A stretch of 37,328 nucleotides of DNA, from positions 1 through 37,328 of the forward strand of contig CAJAUT010000007.1 of the NCBI GenBank assembly GCA_903945195.1, given 5' to 3'. The DNA comes from an uncultured bacterium (lineage in GTDB: Bacteria > Patescibacteriota > Microgenomatia > UBA1400 > UBA12108). Positions 1-7,815 of this stretch are shown in pieces (within the stretch, counting starts at the first letter, position 1; each line of letters begins with the position of its first letter). The translations under genes were made by a program, and so were the position numbers. Under the pieces are notes generated by a model that saw only the letters and a list, made by a program, of their open reading frames with translations, was not told the origin of the DNA and ran no database searches.

Positions 1-271
1 TGTTGCCGTTTGGATCGGTGCTGCGAGTCCAAACAAATTCGGGGCGATTGTCGCCTGTAACTGTCCCATCAACTGGGCTGATTAAAATGGGGAGAGTGGG
101 TGGCGTGTTATCTCCCGCTGATGGCGAGGTAGAGGGAATTTTGGCTGTGGCTGAGGTGGTCGCGAGTTGAGGATCGGTGGCGGCATGAGCTGGGAAAGGG
201 AAAAGTAGGAAGGTCGAAGTCAGAATGGATAGGTAAAAACTAGTCAGTAATAGAGAGCGTGATTTGGGCAT
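1..271 (-). CDS. Secreted protein with Ig/fibronectin-like domain (C-terminus outside window)
   Basis: The first 90 residues are visible and the gene runs off the left edge. It starts with a Sec signal peptide (MPKSR, a long hydrophobic stretch, then PAHAA as the likely cleavage region). A Thr/Ser/Pro-rich linker follows, then a segment containing LISPVDGTV and PEFVWTRSTDPNG, typical of bacterial Ig-like or fibronectin-like surface modules. Start choice: ATG at 271 lies 7 bases after a good -10 hexamer (TATACT, 279-284 on the minus strand) and fits the leaderless pattern seen elsewhere. It lies 20 bases after the stop of the DUF916-like gene in the same direction, so it can be read with the surface operon or from its own promoter. 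The exact function is unknown. Confidence 0.7.
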   Translation of the reverse strand, partial: MPKSRSLLLTSFYLSILTSTFLLFPFPAHAATDPQLATTSATAKIPSTSPSAGDNTPPTLPILISPVDGTVTGDNRPEFVWTRSTDPNGN

Positions 272-291
272 ACACTCTAGTATATCAAGAT

Positions 292-1269
292 TTAGATATG
301 CTTGTTTTCCATCTCTACGATCTTGCGTTTGAGCTCGTCGATCTCTTCATCTCTGTGATCAGATCTGTGAGCTAGATGTCTCTTGATTGAGATAAAGATG
401 GCAAGTAGTACCATAAGGACGACCAAGATAGCAGCGATCAAGCGATAAGGCATGATCCAGAAATACATGGTTCGAGTAGCGACTAATCCTGGACCATATG
501 AAGAAGTAAGAGTGGCGGAGTAGCGACCTAGACCCCAGACGTTGTCCCAGCTACCTTTTAAGGTGCGAGAAGTGAAGGGGAAGATGTTTACATCTGAAAG
601 TTTGATCTCTGAGAGTTTGCGACCGATCATGTCGTGGACGACTATGGTAGAGCTAGGTGAGATGTGAGAGTCTGATTGGTTTTCGATGGTAGCACTAAAA
701 TCTACTGGGCCAAATTCGAAGACATTTTTGGAAGTTTTGAATTCTTTGATTAAAGCATCGTATTTGATATCACCTGGAATTGTGACGGAGAAGAGTGAGC
801 CCACTTGGGCGGAAGTATAGGAGACTGTGCTCTTCATGTTTTTGGCTGGAACTGGCTCAAAGAATACACCTGCATAGTGACCGCCTGGTAGGGCATCTGC
901 TGGGATATTGATGAGCACTACTAAACGCTCAGTTGTCTTGGGTGGGATCACGAGCTCAGATTTTTCTAGAGTGAACCAAGGAGAAGCTAGATATTTGCCG
1001 GCTGTTTTGTCGTCTACTAAAATAGGGGTGCCTAGATCATCTTGTACGATAAAGTTTTTGACATTAATTTTTAAAATGACTTCTTGATCCTCACTGTTGT
1101 TGGTGATTTTGATGTTTTTTTGGACTACTTCTCCTGGCTTACCATCGATCATGGTGCTTGGAGGAGAGACAACAAGGGAGAGTTCTTGAGCGCGGGCGGA
1201 GGAAGTAGAAAGTAGAAAGTATAAAGTAAAAAGTATTATGTAGAAGAAACGGGGCAGTGAAAGTTTCAT
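292..1269 (-). CDS. DUF916-like membrane-anchored surface protein (WxL-locus partner type)
   Basis: 325 residues. A signal peptide (MKLSLPRFF, hydrophobic core, ARAQE) is followed by an extracytoplasmic beta-sandwich beginning LSLVVSPPSTMIDGKPGE and KNIKITNNSEDQ. This is the pattern of DUF916/WxL-interacting proteins. One C-terminal membrane helix (about residues 275-295, RLIAAILVVLMVLLAIF) is followed by a charged cytoplasmic tail (RDEEIDELKRKIVEMENK). In Firmicutes such proteins pair with WxL-domain proteins at the cell surface; here the gene lies 6 bases after the 484-residue secreted protein with a WxL-like tail, so a similar pairing is inferred. The signal-peptide region contains degenerate 7-bp tandem repeats (1204-1238). 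The family call is by pattern only. Confidence 0.7.
   Translation of the reverse strand: MKLSLPRFFYIILFTLYFLLSTSSARAQELSLVVSPPSTMIDGKPGEVVQKNIKITNNSEDQEVILKINVKNFIVQDDLGTPILVDDKTAGKYLASPWFTLEKSELVIPPKTTERLVVLINIPADALPGGHYAGVFFEPVPAKNMKSTVSYTSAQVGSLFSVTIPGDIKYDALIKEFKTSKNVFEFGPVDFSATIENQSDSHISPSSTIVVHDMIGRKLSEIKLSDVNIFPFTSRTLKGSWDNVWGLGRYSATLTSSYGPGLVATRTMYFWIMPYRLIAAILVVLMVLLAIFISIKRHLAHRSDHRDEEIDELKRKIVEMENKHI
1204..1238. repeat. Heptanucleotide tandem repeat (AGTAGAA-type) inside signal-peptide coding region
   Basis: On the plus strand there are two exact copies of AGTAGAA followed by AGTATAA, AGTAAAA and AGTATTA, five 7-bp units in a row. They encode part of the signal peptide of the DUF916-like protein on the minus strand. 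Because 7 is not a multiple of 3, gain or loss of one unit would shift the frame. The same unit occurs in the paralogous gene at 3583-3605. Confidence 0.8.
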
Positions 1270-1275
1270 ATGATT

Positions 1276-2730
1276 TTAGAATGTTCCTGTAGCGGTGTAA
1301 GTAATTTGGTTTTCGTAGTCACCTGCAGCTTGGGTGGCTCCTACTCCTAGGCGATAGCAGACGTAGATATCCTCGGCGTTGGCTATTGTGGTAGAAGACA
1401 TGATGGTCTGAGGTGTTTCTGCACCTTGGATATCGGCAAACTGTCGGGCACAGAATGTGCCTGTACAAGCGCCGGTGGCTGTCGTGTACTGGAATGGTAC
1501 TACGGCGGCATCTAGATTTTGGATGGAGAAACCAAAGCCGTTGATAGTAGTAGTTGTCCATTCGGCGAATGTAGACTCGGTCATGCCAGCAGCATTGCCG
1601 GTAGAGTCAGGAATAAACGGAGTAGTAGTGCCATCTTTGCCTAGCTGATCATTTTCGGATGCTGTCACGACATAGCCTCCTGAACCATTGGTGGAAACGG
1701 TGAGTTGGTGGGATAAGTTTTTGAAGGTGTTTAGAGCCATGGTACCAAAGGGTACGGAGGAGACTGTGGTTGTCACATCAGTTGTGACGCCGCATCGAGA
1801 CTGACCTGAGGCAACGCCGGTGATAGCGAAGTTGATGGTTGGGTCTACAGTAGCTGAGACTCTAACTGGCTCGATGTGAGCAAGACGAGCATTGGTGTGA
1901 TCAACAGCAGCGGTGACGTTTGGATTGACTCCGGCAGCAAAGTTGTTGACTATGATAGGGTAGGTGTCGGCGGTGCCTTCGGTATGTGCAATGGCAGCTG
2001 CAGGAGAGACGGGAGTATTTGTGCCGTTTGTATTGCCGATTGTGATGGAGATGGCTTGTCCAATGCTGCCGTTACCTGAATAGTGGACTTCGAAACAGTG
2101 ATAGTTGGCTGGGGCAGTGCAGCCTGTAGCACCTGCTGCAGTAGCTACGCCAGTAACAAAGTCGTAGACACCTACATCTGCCGCAACTACGTCGACAGTG
2201 GTATTGAAATCATATCCGGCATCATCTGGCAAACCATTGTTTGGGGTGGTAGTGTCGGCTGGAAGTAGTACCTGGAAGAAACCATTTGGGACAGCGGTAA
2301 CAGTACTAAAGGCAACAGTGTGCTGGGGTTTGATTTTGACATACACTGGATCGGTGTTGTCCGTGTCGCCGGCGATCAAAACTGGAGTGACCGTAAAGTT
2401 TAAGGAATCACTAACACCTACTACAGTATATGTATTGACGCCAATAATGACTGAATCGCCTACACCAGCGCCGCCAGCTTTGAGACCGATAGTACTAATG
2501 GTATTAGCTTGACTGGTAGCAGAGTCTAGTCCGGTGGTGCCTAGGAGTTTGACGTTTGAACCACCAGTGATAGTGCCTGTGGAATCTACACGACCATGGA
2601 ATGAAAGGCGAGAAGTCTGTAAAGTATCTTTGACACTAGTTAAACCGACTGAATCTGTTTTTTCTAAAGGGTGGACGAGAACTGCGACAAGGGCCAAGGT
2701 AAAAACTGCAATACCTAATATTTTTTTCAT
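1276..2730 (-). CDS. Large secreted surface protein with WxL-like C-terminal domain
   Basis: 484 residues. An N-terminal signal peptide (MKKILGIAVFTLALVAVLV) precedes a Thr/Gly/Ala-rich beta-strand body with repeated valine/threonine motifs. The last ~160 residues (from VSSVPFGTMALNTFKNLSHQ to AAGDYENQITYTATGTF) match the C-terminal domain of the 244-residue protein upstream: both have FGT/LGT..LNTF..SH.L.V, a central NGFGF motif, paired cysteines or an IMSST/IMTT segment, and an AAGDY..QI.Y.AT ending. WxL domains of Gram-positive bacteria end in a comparable YxxxxTWTL tail that binds peptidoglycan. No membrane anchor or LPXTG site is visible, so non-covalent cell-wall attachment or binding to the DUF916-like partner downstream is inferred. 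Confidence 0.65.
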   Translation of the reverse strand: MKKILGIAVFTLALVAVLVHPLEKTDSVGLTSVKDTLQTSRLSFHGRVDSTGTITGGSNVKLLGTTGLDSATSQANTISTIGLKAGGAGVGDSVIIGVNTYTVVGVSDSLNFTVTPVLIAGDTDNTDPVYVKIKPQHTVAFSTVTAVPNGFFQVLLPADTTTPNNGLPDDAGYDFNTTVDVVAADVGVYDFVTGVATAAGATGCTAPANYHCFEVHYSGNGSIGQAISITIGNTNGTNTPVSPAAAIAHTEGTADTYPIIVNNFAAGVNPNVTAAVDHTNARLAHIEPVRVSATVDPTINFAITGVASGQSRCGVTTDVTTTVSSVPFGTMALNTFKNLSHQLTVSTNGSGGYVVTASENDQLGKDGTTTPFIPDSTGNAAGMTESTFAEWTTTTINGFGFSIQNLDAAVVPFQYTTATGACTGTFCARQFADIQGAETPQTIMSSTTIANAEDIYVCYRLGVGATQAAGDYENQITYTATGTF

Positions 2731-2753
2731 ATCTAAGTATCTAATGTAGTGGG

Positions 2754-3632
2754 TTATTTGGACCTTGTCAAGCGTGAAATGATGATAGTTAGGAGAAAGA
2801 GAATAATTAGAGCGCGAATTGGTAAAATCCAGAGTAATTTTTCTGTTTCTGAAAGCTTGGTCCCGCCTTGGGTTCTGATGCTAAGGCGTATTTTGTGGGG
2901 ACCTATATTTGACCATTTTGGAGACCAGACAAAACTTTGGGGTAGAGAGTCGACCATAGTTTGCAATTTACGTGATGAATCTCCTAGAATTAAGTGGGGA
3001 TACAAATCTGCTGAAAAGACACTTTTGCCAGACCAATTTATGATCTCATATTTACCTTCTGGACGGATCATGATGGGAGTTTTGTTTTCTAGAAAAGGAT
3101 TTGTGTTGAATGGAAGCCAAGAATCGTGGATAAAAGGTAGCTCAAAGTCTTTGAGCTCGAGGTTGATGGGGAGGATGCCGTCGCTTGTGATTGTAACTAA
3201 AATAAGTGCGGATATCCCCGGTATGGCGGTCGAGGTAGAGAGGTCGTCTTTTGAGCTAGCTTTAAAAACTAAGGCAAGATATACGTCTTGAGAGACATCT
3301 GAGCTTGCGGCTTCGAGGGTGAGGGTAGGGCTTGTATTTGGTCCTGACAATTTGATTGTGAGAGGGAGCGTAGAGGGGACGATGGGCTTTTGATCGATCT
3401 CGATGTGACCAGTAGAGTCGCTAGGTTTGGCAAGATGAATCTCTGGAGTAATCTCTAGATCATTATTGTTGGTAGTGAGGCTAAAAGTCTGTTCGACCTT
3501 TTTATTTGGGGCAAGTAAGATCTCGACAACTGGAGGTGTAACGGAGAGGTCGATAGATTGGGCGTGAGCGAAGGAGGGGGGAAGTAGAAAGTAGAAAGTA
3601 GAAAGAATGGTCGAGAGTAGTAGTTTTTTCAT
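2754..3632 (-). CDS. DUF916-like membrane-anchored surface protein, second copy
   Basis: 292 residues with signal peptide (MKKLLLSTILSTFYFLLPPSFAHAQ), an extracytoplasmic domain starting IDLSVTPPVVEILLAPNKKV and TFSLTTNNNDLE, and a C-terminal helix (ILPIRALIILFLLTIIIS) with a short basic tail. Architecture and order match the 325-residue protein in this operon, so the two are probably paralogues. It sits between two WxL-like secreted proteins (gaps of 4 and 23 bases). Its ATG is 6 bases after a TATATT hexamer on the minus strand, so it may also have its own leaderless start. Three perfect copies of the heptamer AGTAGAA (3583-3605) lie in its signal-peptide coding region. Confidence 0.7.
   Translation of the reverse strand: MKKLLLSTILSTFYFLLPPSFAHAQSIDLSVTPPVVEILLAPNKKVEQTFSLTTNNNDLEITPEIHLAKPSDSTGHIEIDQKPIVPSTLPLTIKLSGPNTSPTLTLEAASSDVSQDVYLALVFKASSKDDLSTSTAIPGISALILVTITSDGILPINLELKDFELPFIHDSWLPFNTNPFLENKTPIMIRPEGKYEIINWSGKSVFSADLYPHLILGDSSRKLQTMVDSLPQSFVWSPKWSNIGPHKIRLSIRTQGGTKLSETEKLLWILPIRALIILFLLTIIISRLTRSK
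3583..3605. repeat. Heptanucleotide tandem repeat (AGTAGAA)3 in signal-peptide coding region
   Basis: Three perfect, contiguous 7-bp units plus two bases of a fourth, in the start region of the second DUF916-like gene. The same motif also occurs as single copies inside leuS, on the opposite coding strand, so it behaves as a DNA-level element rather than a conserved protein motif. Confidence 0.85.
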
Positions 3633-3636
3633 AGAT

Positions 3637-4371
3637 TTAATATACAGGAGTTGCGATGTAAACTATTTGGGTTACATAATCGCCTGCGGCTTGGGATGCA
3701 TTGGGAGAAATTTTGTAGGTGACAGTAGCTGTCCTGTTTCTGCCAGCAACTGGTGTCGTCATGATAGTGGAGGGAGCTTCGCTCAGACTGGCATCTGGGA
3801 AAGGCCGGAAGTAGCTAGAAGAGATAAAGTCTGGCGAGACATCGTTGCCTGTCAGATTGAAACCAAAGCCATTGTTGGTGGGTGTGTTCCAGACTCCGGC
3901 TGATGTTTCTGTACAAATACCAGAGTCGCAAATGGTATCTGGGATCGTGTCTCCGTTTGCATTTTTTAGTTTATTACTTTCGATTGCTGTGACCGAGTAT
4001 CCTTGACCTGGGGCGGTCACCATGAGCGTGTGACTGCCTGTGGAGAAAGTGTTTAGTGATAGTGTACCCAGGTTGACTGCTAAAGAAGAAATGGCAAATC
4101 TAAATTTGTCTAAAGTATAGATGTACTGGAAGCCGGCCTTGACGTGATAGCCTGTGCTACTAAAAAATTCTGCAGCGATCTGACCCACAGTATCTGTCAA
4201 GTTGTATGAGGTAGAGCTTTTCATACCAGAGGTCATGTTGAAGTTGCCTAGTCTGATTTTAAAATTGGGGGAGATGAGAGTCTCGGCGTGGACGGGGGAA
4301 GAAAGAAGGGGAATAATCAATATTGTTAATATGATTTTGGCAGTGATAGATAGTATGGTATGTCGGTGCAT
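3637..4371 (-). CDS. Secreted surface protein with WxL-like C-terminal domain
   Basis: 244 residues and the first gene of the surface operon. It begins with a signal peptide (MHRHTILSITAKIILTILIIPLLSS, then VHAE) and continues with a stretch (NFKIRLGNFNMTSGMKSS, YNLTDTVGQ) often seen at the N-terminus of CPR secreted proteins. From about residue 95 it carries the same domain as the 484-residue protein (LGTLSLNTFSTGSHTLMV, NNGFGFNL, AAGDYVTQIVYIATPVY). The ATG is 6 bases after a TATACT hexamer (4378-4383), giving a leaderless start divergent from dprA. Surface display with the DUF916-like neighbour is inferred, not shown. Confidence 0.65.
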   Translation of the reverse strand: MHRHTILSITAKIILTILIIPLLSSPVHAETLISPNFKIRLGNFNMTSGMKSSTSYNLTDTVGQIAAEFFSSTGYHVKAGFQYIYTLDKFRFAISSLAVNLGTLSLNTFSTGSHTLMVTAPGQGYSVTAIESNKLKNANGDTIPDTICDSGICTETSAGVWNTPTNNGFGFNLTGNDVSPDFISSSYFRPFPDASLSEAPSTIMTTPVAGRNRTATVTYKISPNASQAAGDYVTQIVYIATPVY

Positions 4372-4377
4372 AGATTT

Positions 4378-4385
4378 AGTATAGT
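4378..4385. promoter_or_regulatory. Overlapping divergent -10 elements between surface operon and dprA
   Basis: Only 23 bases separate the two start codons. On the minus strand TATACT (4383-4378) lies 6 bases before the surface-operon ATG. On the plus strand TATAGT (4380-4385) lies 9 bases before the dprA ATG. The hexamers overlap, so the two transcripts should compete for RNA polymerase. No clear -35 box is visible for either. Confidence 0.5.
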
Positions 4386-4394
4386 GTATTTATT

Positions 4395-5282
4395 ATGGAT
4401 AGTAGATATATAGCGTGTGATGATGCTAAATTTCCGACTAAACTACTGAATCTAAATATCAAGCCGAAGATAAAAGGGCTTTGGTATAGGGGGGAGCTCG
4501 GTAATAATTTGTTTGAGAAGACGGTGGCGATCATTGGGTCGCGTAATATGAGTAGATACGGGGTGCAAGTGTTAGCTGAAATTGTCCCTAGGTTTGTGGA
4601 GGCAGGGTTTACTACGATTTCGGGATTTATGTACGGCATTGATACAGAAGTGCATAGATTGACACTGGAAAATGGGGGCAAAACAGTCGCCATACTGGGG
4701 TATGGAATTGACCATGATATTGATATAGAAAACAATAATTTGTATCACAAGATGATGGAAAGTGGTGGGTTGATAATGTCGGAATATCCGGGGATGACTG
4801 GCGGTCGCACATGGACATTCCCCCAACGCAATCGGATTGTGGTGGGACTGTCTGACATGGTGGTGGTAGTAGAAGCTGGCACAAAGTCGGGATCGCTAAA
4901 CTCTGCTAGTTGGGCACTGAGGCAAAGTAAACCAATCTTTGCGGTACCTGGGTCAATATTTTCTATGACCTCAGAAGGGTCCAATATCCTGATATCTGAA
5001 GGCAAGGCGATATCTCTGACATTAGCCAGGCTATATCAAGCCCTAGAGAAAGATGAGGATTATTTATACTCACAAAAAGCACGGATAAATAGCCAAAAGT
5101 CGCGTTTGTCTGATCCCGAGAGTACTTTAGTTGCACTACTGAGACTGCAGGGGCCACAGATGCTCAATGAATTATCTAGGTCGTATGGCAAGCCAGTAGG
5201 GGAGGTATCGGCGATGCTGATGAGTCTACTACTGAGAGGTGAAGTAACTGAAGAAAGGGGGACATGGGGAGTTGCCAAATAG
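4395..5282 (+). CDS. dprA: DNA-processing protein DprA
   Basis: 295 residues. DprA binds incoming single-stranded DNA during transformation and loads RecA. The Rossmann-like core shows VAIIGSR at 44-50, SGFMYGID at 76-83 (the family usually has SGxAxGID), FPQRNRI at 142-148 and EAGTKSGSL at 160-168. The C-terminus (about 235-295) reads as the winged-helix module found in many DprA proteins. The N-terminal SAM-like region is very short, giving a total below the usual ~360 residues, which is common in small genomes. It is followed 26 bases later by comM in the same direction, and comEA and the comEC parts lie further along, consistent with natural competence. Confidence 0.93.
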   Translation: MDSRYIACDDAKFPTKLLNLNIKPKIKGLWYRGELGNNLFEKTVAIIGSRNMSRYGVQVLAEIVPRFVEAGFTTISGFMYGIDTEVHRLTLENGGKTVAILGYGIDHDIDIENNNLYHKMMESGGLIMSEYPGMTGGRTWTFPQRNRIVVGLSDMVVVVEAGTKSGSLNSASWALRQSKPIFAVPGSIFSMTSEGSNILISEGKAISLTLARLYQALEKDEDYLYSQKARINSQKSRLSDPESTLVALLRLQGPQMLNELSRSYGKPVGEVSAMLMSLLLRGEVTEERGTWGVAK

Positions 5283-5308
5283 CTTATATTTTTTGCTATA
5301 GTTAATTT

Positions 5309-6850
5309 ATGCTGGCGCGGATCAAAAGTGTAGCAACGGTTGGACTAGATGCTCAAGAGGTGGTAGTGGAAGTAGATGTGGCAGAGAAAGGATTCCCTGG
5401 TGTTACGATCGTGGGACTACCTGACAAGGCGATAGGGGAATCTAAAGAGCGGGTCAAGAAAGCGATTCAAAATAGTAATGCAACATTTCCTGACAAAAAA
5501 ATCACGATCAATCTGTCTCCGGCGGATCTACCTAAAGTGGGCTCAAACTATGACCTGCCGATTGCCATAGGGATACTGCTGGCGAACGAGGAATTTGAGG
5601 CGAGTGTTGAAGAAGCATATTTTTACGGCGAGCTAGGACTGGACGGGTCGCTAAAACATAGTCGCGGGGTACTACTGGCTGCAATGCTTGCAAAAGAAAA
5701 AGGTATCAAAGATCTGTATGTCTCTATCTATAGTGCCAATGAAGCCGCGGTTGTTGAGGGGATATCGGTTTATCCTGTGCGAGATTTGACTGAGCTGATC
5801 AGACATCTGCGAGGTGACAAACTGATCTCTCCTTTAAAAAATATTGAGTTATCACAAGTACTTGATGAAGTGGAACCTCTTGTAGACTTTAGCGAAATAT
5901 CTGGGCAAGAGATGGCCAAGAGGGCAGCGGAGATCTCGGCGTGTGGCGGACACAATCTACTGCTTGTGGGGCCACCTGGTGCAGGTAAGACCATGCTGGC
6001 AAAGGCACTACCGTCGATATTGCCACCACTACTACCGGAAGAGTCGCTAGAAGTCACTAGGATATATAGTGTATCTGGGCTGATGGAAGTGGGAGGGGCA
6101 CTAGTACATCGGCGACCATTTAGATCGCCACACCATACAACGAGCATGATAGGGCTCATAGGTGGCGGGTCTAATCCGATGCCTGGCGAGGTGTCTCTAG
6201 CTCATTTGGGTGTACTATTTCTGGACGAAATGCCAGAATTTAGCAGGTCGGTCCTCGAAGTACTGCGGCAACCCATGGAGGACGGCAAGGTCTCGATCAC
6301 GCGGGCATCAGGCCGCGTAGAGTACCCAGCTAGCTTTATGCTAATGGCAAGTGCCAACCCGTGCCCTTGTGGATACCTAAATCATCCAACGAAAGAGTGT
6401 GCTTGTGGGATGAGAAATATAGCAAAATATAGACGCCGAGTGAGTGGACCAATCCTAGATAGGATAGATCTGCATGTCTGGGTGGATCCGGTTGAGGTCT
6501 CGAAGTTAAGCGGTGATACTTTAAGGGTCGGACCCTTAAAGTCGGAGAGTTCGAAGGAGATCAGAGAGCGAGTGATAAAGGTGAGAGAGATCCAAAACGA
6601 GAGGTTTAAGGGGGTAAAAGGCATGTATACCAATGCCCAGATGGGAAATAAGCAGGTGAAGCTATATTGTCCATTATCTAGTGAGGTTAAAACTTTTTTA
6701 AATACTGCTGCCAAGAAGTTTGATTTGTCGGCAAGGGCTTATTTTAAAGTAATCAAAGTGGCTAGGACGATCGCAGATATTGCGGGAGAGGCTGAGATAC
6801 TACCCTCGCACATCGCCGAGGCGGTGCAGTATAGGGAGAATGTGTGGTGA
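5309..6850 (+). CDS. comM: ComM/YifB family AAA+ helicase (Mg-chelatase-like)
   Basis: 513 residues, normal length for the family. ComM is a hexameric helicase that promotes branch migration during integration of transforming DNA. The N-terminal ChlI-like domain begins MLARIKSVATVGLDAQEV and contains GFPGVTIVGLPD and NLSPADLPK. The AAA+ core has Walker A GPPGAGKT near residue 221, Walker B VLFLDE near 302, and the CPCGY...CACG cysteine cluster followed by RRRVSGPILDRIDLHV. The C-terminal Mg_chelatase_C part carries LSARAYFKVIKVARTIADI. The start is supported by an extended -10 (TGC-TATAGT, 5297-5302) ending 6 bases before ATG, which suggests a leaderless mRNA. Confidence 0.95.
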   Translation: MLARIKSVATVGLDAQEVVVEVDVAEKGFPGVTIVGLPDKAIGESKERVKKAIQNSNATFPDKKITINLSPADLPKVGSNYDLPIAIGILLANEEFEASVEEAYFYGELGLDGSLKHSRGVLLAAMLAKEKGIKDLYVSIYSANEAAVVEGISVYPVRDLTELIRHLRGDKLISPLKNIELSQVLDEVEPLVDFSEISGQEMAKRAAEISACGGHNLLLVGPPGAGKTMLAKALPSILPPLLPEESLEVTRIYSVSGLMEVGGALVHRRPFRSPHHTTSMIGLIGGGSNPMPGEVSLAHLGVLFLDEMPEFSRSVLEVLRQPMEDGKVSITRASGRVEYPASFMLMASANPCPCGYLNHPTKECACGMRNIAKYRRRVSGPILDRIDLHVWVDPVEVSKLSGDTLRVGPLKSESSKEIRERVIKVREIQNERFKGVKGMYTNAQMGNKQVKLYCPLSSEVKTFLNTAAKKFDLSARAYFKVIKVARTIADIAGEAEILPSHIAEAVQYRENVW

Positions 6851-6857
6851 TTACAAC

Positions 6858-6878
6858 ATCAAACTCCCGGAGTTTGAT
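6858..6878. repeat. REP-like palindrome, family A, copy 1
   Basis: Perfect 10-bp arms ATCAAACTCC and GGAGTTTGAT around a single C. It lies between comM and the first RAYT gene, whose GGAG ribosome binding site follows it. Two more copies flank and follow the transposase. Confidence 0.9.
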
Positions 6879-6894
6879 ATGAAAGGAGTGTGGT

Positions 6895-7542
6895 ATGCCG
6901 AGTAGAAAAGTTCCTCTTGTGAGTGGGTCGTATTACCACGTGTTTAACAGGAGTGTTTTTCAGAATCCTATATTTTCTAATGAGAGAGAGACAAAAGCAT
7001 TTGTAAAAGCTTTAACATACTACACCTTGATCAAACCTCCAAGAAGTTTGTCTTTAGAGAAAAGGTATAAAGAGAATATTATGAATTATGATGAGAGACT
7101 CGTGTCTATACTTTCATATTGTGTAATGCCAAATCATTTTCATATCGAATTGAAACAGGAAGTTGATGGGGGAATTTCTACATATCTCCGACGGTTAAGC
7201 TTGTCTTTTGTGAGATATTACAACTCATTACATAAACAAAAGGGGTCGTTATTTGAATCTCTTTTCAAGTCAGTATTAATCGAATCTGAGAACCAGCTAT
7301 TGCACGTATCTAGATATATACATTTAAACCCAACGAGCGCAGGACTTGTTGATGATCCCATTAAATATCCTTATTCTTCTTTCCGGTTGTATGTTCACGG
7401 GGGAGAGAAGCCCCCGTTTGTCTTTGATGATATTCTGCGTTCTAAAAAGCGAGCATATTACGAGAGATTTGTGTATGACAATATGGAATATCAGCAGACC
7501 CTGCAGTTCATAAAAAACCAGTTGATAGACCACGAGATCTGA
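6895..7542 (+). CDS. REP-associated tyrosine transposase (RAYT, Y1_Tnp family)
   Basis: 215 residues. The N-terminal RAYT signature SGSYYHVFNRSV is present, the metal-binding HFH motif is in VMPNHFHIEL (81-83), and the presumed nucleophile is Y141 in SRYIHLNP. All catalytic residues are therefore intact. The gene is bracketed by identical palindromes (6858-6878 and 7545-7565), the expected substrate of such enzymes. The start has a plain Shine-Dalgarno (AAAGGAG) and no near -10, unlike the leaderless host genes. Inside the gene a GC-rich hairpin (7397-7417, ACGGGGG with CCCCCGT) encodes part of the C-terminal region. RAYTs cut single-stranded DNA at REP hairpins; activity here is inferred. 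Confidence 0.9.
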   Translation: MPSRKVPLVSGSYYHVFNRSVFQNPIFSNERETKAFVKALTYYTLIKPPRSLSLEKRYKENIMNYDERLVSILSYCVMPNHFHIELKQEVDGGISTYLRRLSLSFVRYYNSLHKQKGSLFESLFKSVLIESENQLLHVSRYIHLNPTSAGLVDDPIKYPYSSFRLYVHGGEKPPFVFDDILRSKKRAYYERFVYDNMEYQQTLQFIKNQLIDHEI

Positions 7543-7543
7543 G

Positions 7544-7566
7544 TATCAAACTCCGGGAGTTTGATA
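7544..7566. repeat. REP-like palindrome, family A, copy 2
   Basis: Arms TATCAAACTCC and GGAGTTTGATA around one G, starting 2 bases after the RAYT stop codon. Same sequence as copies 1 and 3 apart from the central base and outer flanks. Confidence 0.9.
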
Positions 7567-7569
7567 TTC

Positions 7570-7710
7570 CTATGGCCGCTGATTGCTTTTGGGTGGACGA
7601 GGAGGAGGGTTGAGAAATAAATTGGCCAAGATTGCTAAAATAGAGAACTGGGCGGTATTCCATAATATTAATAATTGCTCAGGATTGTGAATACCAAGTT
7701 TTTCAAACAT
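7570..7710 (-). CDS. Possible small membrane protein between two REPs
   Basis: A 46-residue reading frame on the minus strand: MFEKLGIHNPEQLLILWNT, then a hydrophobic run (FSILAILANLFL) and a basic proline-rich tail (PPPRPPKSNQRP). The composition resembles a small single-pass membrane protein. A consensus -35 (TTGACA, 7743-7738) lies 16 bp from a weak -10 (AAAATT, 7721-7716) that ends 5 bases before this ATG, close to the leaderless pattern of other genes here. There is no family match by eye. It could be a remnant or chance frame. Confidence 0.35.
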   Translation of the reverse strand: MFEKLGIHNPEQLLILWNTAQFSILAILANLFLNPPPRPPKSNQRP

Positions 7711-7755
7711 GTTGGAATTTTCCCAGAGAGAGAGCTGTGTCAAGGTGGTGGACAC

Positions 7756-7782
7756 AATATCAAACTCCGGGAGTTTGATATT
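7756..7782. repeat. REP-like palindrome, family A, copy 3
   Basis: The longest copy: 13-bp perfect arms (AATATCAAACTCC and GGAGTTTGATATT) around one G, just upstream of the yraN promoter. A short hairpin of this strength could also end leftward or rightward transcripts, but it has no T-tract. Confidence 0.9.
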
Positions 7783-7815
7783 GGGGGACAGTATGTTTTG
7801 GTATAATGGAGGTAT

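Noticed and set aside
6858-7782. CRISPR array
   Set aside because: The three repeats are palindromes spaced 666 and 193 bases apart with a transposase gene between, which fits REPs and not a spacer array; no cas genes are present.
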